A DNA stretch of 64,000 bases from Zhongshania antarctica (lineage in GTDB: Bacteria; Pseudomonadota; Gammaproteobacteria; Pseudomonadales; Spongiibacteraceae). The translations under genes and the position numbers were made by a program. Below, in pieces: positions 58,713 to 64,000 of this stretch. The stretch is from positions 42,742 to 106,741 of the forward strand of contig NZ_JACHHW010000009.1 of NCBI RefSeq assembly GCF_014202945.1. The letters are read 5' to 3'. Positions within the stretch are counted from its first letter, which is position 1, and every line of letters begins with the position of its first letter. Under the pieces are notes generated by a model. It was not told where the DNA came from and searched no databases. It saw only the letters and a program-made list of their open reading frames with translations.

Positions 58713-58760
58713 ACAAGTGCCGGGCCTACAAGCCCGGACTTTAACCCAATATTGCCGGGC

Positions 58761-59984
58761 TTATTCTACGATTTTAGCAACAACGCCGGCGCCAACAGTA
58801 CGGCCACCTTCGCGAATTGCAAAACGCAGACCTTCTTCCATCGCGATTGGCGCAATCAAAGTTACGTCCATTTTCACGTTGTCGCCAGGCATAACCATTT
58901 CAGTACCTTCCGGCAGCTCACATGCACCAGTTACGTCCGTGGTACGGAAGTAGAACTGAGGACGGTAGCCTTTAAAGAACGGCGTGTGACGGCCACCCTC
59001 TTCTTTGGACAGTACGTATACTTCACCTTCGAAACGAGTGTGAGGCGTGATTGAACCGGGCTTAGCCAGTACTTGGCCACGCTCTACGTCGTCGCGCTTA
59101 GTACCACGCAGCAACACACCTACGTTCTCACCAGCGCGACCTTCGTCAAGCAGCTTGCGGAACATTTCAACACCAGTACATACGGTCTTGGTGGTGTCGT
59201 GAATACCAATGATCGCAATCTCATCACCGGTGCGCAGAATACCACGCTCAATACGGCCAGTTACTACTGTACCGCGACCAGAGATTGAGAATACGTCTTC
59301 AATCGGCATCAGGAACGGCAGGTCAATTGCGCGCTCTGGCTGTGGAATATAAGAATCCAAAGCTTCGATTAATTTCTTAACAGCAGTGGTGCCCAGCTCG
59401 TTATCGTCCTGGCCATTCAGTGCCATCAGTGCAGAACCCGCAATAATGGGGGTATCGTCACCTGGGAATTCGTACATATCGAGCAGCTCACGCAGCTCCA
59501 TTTCAACCAATTCCAGCATTTCATTGTATTCTTCGCTGCCCACACCGCCGCAATCTTCAGCCAGCAGGTCAGCTTTGTTCAGGAATACAACGATGTAAGG
59601 TACACCAACCTGACGTGACAGCAGGATGTGCTCGCGCGTCTGCGGCATTGGGCCGTCAGTGGCGCCACATACCAGAATCGCGCCATCCATCTGCGCAGCA
59701 CCAGTGATCATGTTTTTTACATAATCAGCGTGACCCGGGCAGTCAACGTGCGCGTAGTGACGAGTAGATGAATCATACTCGACGTGAGAGGTCGCAATGG
59801 TGATACCACGTGCACGCTCTTCAGGTGCATTATCGATACCATCAAACGCCACTGCCTTACCGCCATACACTTCCGCACATACACGGGTCAGTGCTGCAGT
59901 CAGCGTGGTTTTACCATGGTCAACGTGACCGATGGTGCCCACGTTCAAGTGGGGCTTATTACGTTCAAACTTTTCCTTTGCCAT
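58761..59984 (-). CDS. tuf: Elongation factor Tu, copy 2
   Basis: Same 407-residue protein as the copy at 42098; compared stretches of DNA are also identical, differing at the ends. Here the start is ATG with AGGAG nine bases upstream, and codon 2 is GCA not GCT. It sits in the tRNA-Thr-Tyr-Gly-Thr-tuf-Trp-secE set, the tufB position in E. coli. Motifs ([22 protein letters not shown]) as in copy 1. Confidence 0.98.
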   Translation of the reverse strand: MAKEKFERNKPHLNVGTIGHVDHGKTTLTAALTRVCAEVYGGKAVAFDGIDNAPEERARGITIATSHVEYDSSTRHYAHVDCPGHADYVKNMITGAAQMDGAILVCGATDGPMPQTREHILLSRQVGVPYIVVFLNKADLLAEDCGGVGSEEYNEMLELVEMELRELLDMYEFPGDDTPIIAGSALMALNGQDDNELGTTAVKKLIEALDSYIPQPERAIDLPFLMPIEDVFSISGRGTVVTGRIERGILRTGDEIAIIGIHDTTKTVCTGVEMFRKLLDEGRAGENVGVLLRGTKRDDVERGQVLAKPGSITPHTRFEGEVYVLSKEEGGRHTPFFKGYRPQFYFRTTDVTGACELPEGTEMVMPGDNVKMDVTLIAPIAMEEGLRFAIREGGRTVGAGVVAKIVE

Positions 59985-60066
59985 TGCGACAGTCTCCTAG
60001 CGGACCTTTCGTCTAGTCACTACAAAAAGACAAAAGCCGACCAATCAGCTTTTGCCGCCAAATTAA

Positions 60067-60142
<76 letters not shown>

Positions 60143-60174
60143 ACCGCAATTCACACCCTTACACCTGCCCATAC

Positions 60175-60248
<74 letters not shown>

Positions 60249-60283
60249 TGAAATCATTGTTTTCTGGCAAGTCTAGCAATTAA

Positions 60284-60368
60284 TGGTGGAGGGGGGTGGA
60301 TTCGAACCACCGAAGCTCGCGCGTCAGATTTACAGTCTGATCCCTTTAGCCACTCGGGAACCCCTCCC
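60284..60368 (-). tRNA. tRNA-Tyr (GTA)
   Basis: Minus strand: 5' GGGAGGGGTTCCCGAGTGGC, anticodon loop CTGTAAA with GTA, a long variable arm (85 bases in all), encoded CCA. Class II tRNA as expected for bacterial tRNA-Tyr. Confidence 0.97.
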
Positions 60369-60460
60369 CAAGAAAATGGAATAATTTGTTTTAGTTCAAA
60401 TATCTATCGCCCAAAACTAATGGCCGAATGATCAATACTTACCCCGCAACAAAAAATATG

Positions 60461-60536
60461 TGGAGCTGGCGAGAGGAGTCGAACCCCCGACCGGCTGATT
60501 ACAAGTCAGCTGCTCTACCAACTGAGCTACGCCAGC
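60461..60536 (-). tRNA. tRNA-Thr (TGT)
   Basis: Minus strand: 5' GCTGGCGTAGCTCAGTTGGT, anticodon loop CTTGTAA with TGT, T arm GGTTCGACTCC, encoded CCA. First tRNA of the thrU-tyrU-glyT-thrT-tufB type operon. Confidence 0.97.
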
Positions 60537-60568
60537 AAACTACCACGTCGCTTCCAAACGAGGGGCGC

Positions 60569-60597
60569 ATTCTAGTCGAACTGTTTATAAGACGCAA
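60569..60597 (-). promoter_or_regulatory. tRNA-tuf operon promoter
   Basis: On the minus strand TTGCGT (60592-60597), a 17-base spacer, TAGAAT (60569-60574), then the GC-rich discriminator gcgcccc typical of stringently controlled stable-RNA promoters. Its -10 begins with the TAG stop codon of the upstream SPOR gene. Confidence 0.75.
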
Positions 60598-61252
60598 TCA
60601 AATTACAGTCTTTTTCACCTAGCTTTTTATTATCATCCTCCAGCTTAGCCATTACCGACTCAGCGCGCCCATACTCACCACCACCGCGCTCACCGCGAAA
60701 CACCAGCCAATAACGGTTAGCCAGCTTTGCAATCCGGCGTATTTTGGCGTCATAATTTTTTTTACTTAAACCCTTGGCATGCGTGGCTGCGCGCTCGGCA
60801 TCGGTAAAGACCCCCAAGGAAATGGCATTTTCTAATTCGCCTTTGCGAATCACAAAGTTATCAATCCGCTTCGCCCTTAACTCACCACCCGCCTTGGTCG
60901 CCACCGCCAACGATGAATAAGGCCCAAGATAGACCCAGTAGTCCGCACCGCGCTCGTACTCCTCAAGATACACCCCCAGACCAGACAAGCGCGCCCGATC
61001 CGACCCGAAATCAGCCTCATCCGAATACGGCCCCAAAACCAGACACGCCTGCTCCGGCGGGCGTGGCGCTGCGACAGCAGCGCGCGGAGGCGGCTCTACC
61101 ACCCCCTTATTCCGCTCTGCCAACAACTGTATATTTCCACCACCAGAAGCCAAGTCCAAACGCTCAGACAGCACATCAAAACCCTGCTCGGATTTATGCG
61201 CAAGGTAAAACACCCCATTGAGCATAACAATCAACACAAAAAACCAGCGCAC
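60572..61252 (-). CDS. SPOR-domain protein
   Basis: 226 residues: an N-terminal membrane segment (WFFVLIVMLNGVFYLAH, about 3-19), a linker, and a C-terminal region with repeated SPOR-like pattern (ACLVLGPYSDEAD, YWVYLGPYSSLAVA, ISLGVFTDAERAATHAKGL). SPOR domains bind denuded septal peptidoglycan, so a division-related role is plausible. Start is GTG with GGGAGAG upstream. It lies between coaX and the tRNA operon, as the equivalent gene does in Pseudomonas. Confidence 0.82.
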   Translation of the reverse strand: MRWFFVLIVMLNGVFYLAHKSEQGFDVLSERLDLASGGGNIQLLAERNKGVVEPPPRAAVAAPRPPEQACLVLGPYSDEADFGSDRARLSGLGVYLEEYERGADYWVYLGPYSSLAVATKAGGELRAKRIDNFVIRKGELENAISLGVFTDAERAATHAKGLSKKNYDAKIRRIAKLANRYWLVFRGERGGGEYGRAESVMAKLEDDNKKLGEKDCNLIASYKQFD

Positions 61253-61263
61253 TTATCTCTCCC

Positions 61264-62013
61264 TCAGCATGACGCCAACACTGGCGCAAGCCCATCTAAC
61301 ACCAGCTCTTCGCAGTACTGCCAATGGCGAGCATATTCGCCAGCCACCACCATCAACCCCTGAGCATCCCCGCCGGTCACAAACACCTCTAAAGACCCCT
61401 GAGTGGCCTCTGCCAGGGTAATCGCAGCCTGAACCGCGCCATATTGGGCCAACCACTTTCCGTGATGAACGCAACTCTCGGTATCCTTGCCGGGCGCCAG
61501 ACTTTGCTTATCTGCACCATCAAATCGAACCCGCCCGGTATGTTCCGCCAAGGCCCGAGCCGACATTGCGACACCGGGAATAATATACCCACCCTGATGC
61601 ATGCCGCCGCCATCAACAATATCAATGGTCAGGGCGGTACCAGCATCCACGACCACACAAGCGCTTCCACAAACCCCAAAGGCGGCAACCATTGCCAGCC
61701 AGCGATCAACGCCCATCCGAGAAGTATCGCCATAACTATTGCGCACACCACGGCAAAAAGCCTGACTAACAGCCAACTTAACCGGCACGCCTGAAGCCGC
61801 AAGTATATGCATCAAGGGCTCATCGCGCTCAACAGAACCGACTGAGGCAACCTTGATATCAGTCAAATTTTCCAGAGAGAGCTCATCAAGCAACAACCCC
61901 AGTGCAGCCGGCGAGCTTGCAACACGCCCGCCTTGCAGGCGCCCCGACTCGCTCATAAGCCGCCATTTCAGCGCACTATTGCCCACATCCAACTCTAGAC
62001 TTACTGCCCCCAC
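61264..62013 (-). CDS. coaX: Type III pantothenate kinase
   Basis: First step of coenzyme A synthesis. 249 residues of the ASKHA fold: phosphate-1 motif ELDVGNSALKWRL, GVDRWLAMVAAFG, VVDAGTALTID, and the G-rich FVTGGDAQGLM. Two starts compete: GTG at 62013 has GAGG nine bases upstream; TTG at 62019 overlaps the birA stop (TTGA) but lies too close to GAGG. I prefer 62013 with modest confidence. birA-coaX-SPOR order is typical of Pseudomonas relatives. Confidence 0.9.
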   Translation of the reverse strand: MGAVSLELDVGNSALKWRLMSESGRLQGGRVASSPAALGLLLDELSLENLTDIKVASVGSVERDEPLMHILAASGVPVKLAVSQAFCRGVRNSYGDTSRMGVDRWLAMVAAFGVCGSACVVVDAGTALTIDIVDGGGMHQGGYIIPGVAMSARALAEHTGRVRFDGADKQSLAPGKDTESCVHHGKWLAQYGAVQAAITLAEATQGSLEVFVTGGDAQGLMVVAGEYARHWQYCEELVLDGLAPVLASC

Positions 62014-62015
62014 AC

Positions 62016-62984
62016 TCAAGCGCCTCGCAAACTAACTTCACCGCCGCGGAAAACCCGCTCACCAGCGTCGGTCTCAAGCACTAAGCCGCCACTGGCATCG
62101 ACCCCGCGCGCGACCCCCTGAATTGCGTTATCACCCAACTGAACCTGTACCGACTTACCCGCAAAGACATCAAATTTTCCCCACTCCTCACGAAGATAGG
62201 TAAAACCGTCACGAGTGAATTCGGCCTGCACTTTTAGGAGCTCCGCAATAAGCGTCGCGGCTAGCTCATTACGCGCGACATTACCAACTATCATCTGAAG
62301 GTCAGTCCAAGGCTGCGTGATCGCCTCCGTATCGCAGCCCGCCAAATTAACGTTCAAACCAACGCCAACAATCACCTGACACAAACCGGAGGGATCACCT
62401 TGCATTTCGAGCAAGATACCCGCTAACTTCTTATTATCGTGCAAGACGTCATTAGGCCACTTTAAACCAGCGCCATCCACACCCAAATGCCCTAAGGCTC
62501 GCACCACCGCCAAACCAACCGACAGACTTAAACCCTCTAACGCCGCCGCGCCAGATTGAAATTCCCACACCATAGAAAGGTATATATTGCGACCAAAGGG
62601 GCTGCGCCAGGCCCGCCCGCGGCGTCCTCGACCAGCAGACTGCTGCTCAGCAAAACAGCAATAATTTGCGCCTCGCCCTGTACGAATCGCCTCAGCCGCC
62701 GCGTCATTCGTCGACCCTATTAGCGGGAAAATATCAAGCTCACCCAAGGCTGACGCCGCCGATTCTGGCAACAAGGAACGAATCTTGTCGGCCCCAAGCA
62801 AATCCAAACCGCCAGCTAGCCGATACCCCCGACCTTTTATTGACCCTATCGGAAGCTCAAGCACTTCGAGCTTGTGCAATTGTTTCCAAACGCCTGCGCG
62901 ACTAATTCCAAGCTGCGCACCCAGCTCCTCGCCAGAGTGATATTCACCATCAGCCAAAATCGTCAACAATATTGAATTATCCAC
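62016..62984 (-). CDS. birA: Bifunctional biotin ligase / biotin operon repressor
   Basis: 322 residues: N-terminal winged helix (EYHSGEELGAQLGISRAGVW, about 13-35), the catalytic ligase domain with the biotinyl-AMP loop SAGRGRRGRAWRSPF and WPNDVLHDNKKLAGILLEMQ, and a small C-terminal domain. The DNA-binding region means it can also repress biotin genes, which are not in the window. First gene of birA-coaX. Confidence 0.95.
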   Translation of the reverse strand: MDNSILLTILADGEYHSGEELGAQLGISRAGVWKQLHKLEVLELPIGSIKGRGYRLAGGLDLLGADKIRSLLPESAASALGELDIFPLIGSTNDAAAEAIRTGRGANYCCFAEQQSAGRGRRGRAWRSPFGRNIYLSMVWEFQSGAAALEGLSLSVGLAVVRALGHLGVDGAGLKWPNDVLHDNKKLAGILLEMQGDPSGLCQVIVGVGLNVNLAGCDTEAITQPWTDLQMIVGNVARNELAATLIAELLKVQAEFTRDGFTYLREEWGKFDVFAGKSVQVQLGDNAIQGVARGVDASGGLVLETDAGERVFRGGEVSLRGA

Positions 62985-63436
62985 ACCAAAAACCCGCTAC
63001 TTAATCGCCTCGGATCATAGCAGACAACCAAGAACTAGCCCAAGAATAGCGATAAGCGCGGCATAAAGGCGGCCAGACACGAATGTGGCCTGCCAGCCCC
63101 GCGCAAGGGCCACGACCCGATTAATCAAGCAACACCACAGAAAGACAATCTAACATGTTGATAACAACTTACGCGCATTTAGCCACCAATGGAGGCATTT
63201 TCTCTACAACCTTTTAATAGGACCTCCATCACACGCCTGACGCAACCCTGACCGACATCGAACGAGCCAACACCGAACGAGCCAACACCGAACGAGCCAA
63301 CACCGAAAGCCGTGAATGCCGAATACTGAAAAGCACTAACTGACTACCCAGCCGAGATTTTTATTAGGGCGCGGGAGACAGTGAACGCAGAATGCCTCGG
63401 ATATGCGTTACGAGAGACGGAAGACGCTAAAACTTA
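62985..63436. other. Gene-free stretch upstream of birA
   Basis: About 450 bases without a credible gene. Contents: the birA 5' region, a 15-base tandem repeat (63259-63303), and the left arm of a long inverted repeat (63410-63427). I see no tRNA, no rRNA and no strong promoter. Confidence 0.55.
63259..63303. repeat. Tandem repeat, 3 x 15 bases
   Basis: Three perfect copies of cgaacgagccaacac in a row, followed by cgaaag, a partial fourth copy. No open frame explains the periodicity. Confidence 0.9.
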
Positions 63437-63542
63437 AAAGCCCCAGCAGGGTTTCCTGCTGGGGCTTTTTTGTGGGTATTGCGTAAGGCGGGGAACCGGA
63501 GACTTGGTGTTGATTTTATCTTTTGCGCCTTCCGTCTCCCGT
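63410..63542. repeat. 18-base inverted repeat around a terminator
   Basis: Left arm acgagagacggaagacgc (63410-63427) and right arm gcgccttccgtctcccgt (63525-63542) are complementary at 16 of 18 positions. They enclose the hairpin at 63437-63469. Confidence 0.7.
63437..63469. terminator. Strong bidirectional terminator
   Basis: Stem ccccagcagg/cctgctgggg extended by aaaag/cttttt, gttt loop. It is the third hairpin downstream of the 5S gene. Confidence 0.88.
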
Positions 63543-63600
63543 CTAGCATTGAGCTGCCGCGGGTACTGCGGGCTTTAAAAAGACTTACGACAGTCGCACT

Positions 63601-63633
63601 AAATAAAAACCCGTCCAGCATAAGCTGAACGAG
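63601..63633 (-). terminator. Second terminator downstream of 5S rRNA
   Basis: On the minus strand ctcgttcagc and gctggacggg pair over 10 bases (two G-T) with ttat loop, then TTTTTATTT. It gives a back-up stop about 90 bases past the first. Confidence 0.8.
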
Positions 63634-63673
63634 GTGTCAGTGTGGCCCGCGAGCGTTAGCGAGTGCCGTGGCC

Positions 63674-63691
63674 ATGACCTACGTAGGTCAT
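63674..63691. repeat. 18-base perfect palindrome
   Basis: atgacctac followed directly by gtaggtcat. Each half is nearly the 3' end of the 5S gene (see findings). Confidence 0.9.
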
Positions 63692-63722
63692 CGCCTGGTG
63701 GAACCCACTTCCAGCGGCCCAT

Positions 63723-63757
63723 AAAAAAACCCGAGACTCTAATGAATCTCGGGTTTT
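63723..63757 (-). terminator. rRNA operon terminator
   Basis: On the minus strand cccgaga and tctcggg pair, the loop partly pairs further, and seven T follow (63723-63729). It lies just past the 5S 3' end. Confidence 0.9.
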
Positions 63758-63765
63758 AAATTAAA

Positions 63766-63882
63766 GCCTGGCGATGACCTACTCTCGCATGGGGAAACCC
63801 CAAACTACCATCGGCGATGACACGTTTCACTTCTGAGTTCGGGATGGGATCAGGTGGTACCATGTCTCTATGGTCGCCAGGC
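63766..63882 (-). rRNA. rrf: 5S ribosomal RNA
   Basis: Minus strand: GCCTGGCGACCATAGAGACA at the 5' end, CCCGAACTCAGAAGTGAAAC in the middle, ATGCGAGAGTAGG near the 3' end; the ends pair (GCCTGGCGA with TCGCCAGGC). 117 bases as called; true ends may differ by a base or two. It is the last gene of an rRNA operon whose 23S gene must lie beyond the right edge, since the remaining 118 bases are spacer. Confidence 0.97.
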
Positions 63883-64000
63883 AAACTGGCTTGGTTAAAT
63901 GAGAAGTCTTACGTGCCTAGGCACTGCGTCATTCAATCCAAATAAGGTGGTAAATAAGCTGATATAAACAAGTTTTCTCATGTGTGTAGCTCTCGCTACT

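Noticed and set aside
63427..63621. 64-codon open frame behind the rRNA operon
   Set aside because: It runs across two terminators and repeats, with no motif or binding site.

Overview
The window is chromosomal DNA from a gammaproteobacterium close to the Pseudomonas lineage (Pseudomonadales in the wide sense, for example a marine Cellvibrio/Spongiibacter relative; the genus is a guess). Evidence is the gene order: rpsT / proB-obgE-rpmA-rplU / ispB, uvrA next to rplQ with an MFS gene and ssb on its other side, birA-coaX-SPOR gene-tRNA-tuf-secE, plus fabA-fabB. Nearly all of the window is housekeeping. There is no prophage, transposon, CRISPR array or defence system, and I found no convincing new multi-gene system.

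Layout. 1-1.65 kb: end of a dTDP-rhamnose block (rfbA cut by the window edge, rfbB) with REP-like palindromes between the genes. 1.7-8.6 kb: lipopolysaccharide/surface glycan genes. These are a GT25 and a GT4 transferase in opposite directions, then a compact minus-strand operon reading from a late lipid A acyltransferase through an ELM1/GtrOC1 protein, a GT4 transferase and a CgeB-type transferase to a YrbL-type kinase-like protein, with overlapping or nearly touching genes. 8.8-18 kb: dgkA, rpsT, proB, obgE, rpmA-rplU, ispB, pgi, manB/algC-type phosphomannomutase and galU. 18.2-25 kb: fabA-fabB, a molybdenum cofactor pair (moaB, moeA) coupled to an odd RmlD-like protein, ssb and an MFS transporter. 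25-27.9 kb: uvrA.

28-60.5 kb is one large minus-strand superblock for transcription and translation. In transcription order it reads tRNA-Thr(TGT)-Tyr-Gly-Thr(GGT)-tuf-tRNA-Trp-secE-nusG-rplK-rplA-rplJ-rplL-rpoB-rpoC-rpsL-rpsG-fusA-tuf, then the S10, spc and alpha operons down to rpoA and rplQ. Two tuf genes, at either end of the rpoBC/str region, encode the same protein. Several starts are not ATG (rpsT, rplJ, rpsS, rpsJ, fusA and one tuf use GTG; pgi, proB and rpoC use TTG). Two small genes, rpmJ and rpmD, are easy to miss and are called here by hand translation. 60.5-63 kb: SPOR-domain protein, coaX and birA. 63-64 kb: a gene-free stretch with tandem and inverted repeats and three hairpin terminators, ending in the 5S rRNA gene of an rRNA operon that enters from the right.

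Functionally, the left third builds envelope precursors: dTDP-glucose products, UDP-glucose, mannose phosphates, lipid A acyl chains, unsaturated fatty acids and polyprenyl diphosphate. The right two thirds are the protein-synthesis and RNA polymerase core. Readable regulatory sites include sigma-70 type promoters for rpsT, ispB, rplU, uvrA, the S10 operon and the tRNA-tuf operon, an L10-type leader before rplJ, an attenuator-like hairpin between rplL and rpoB, and a possible operator before fabA.
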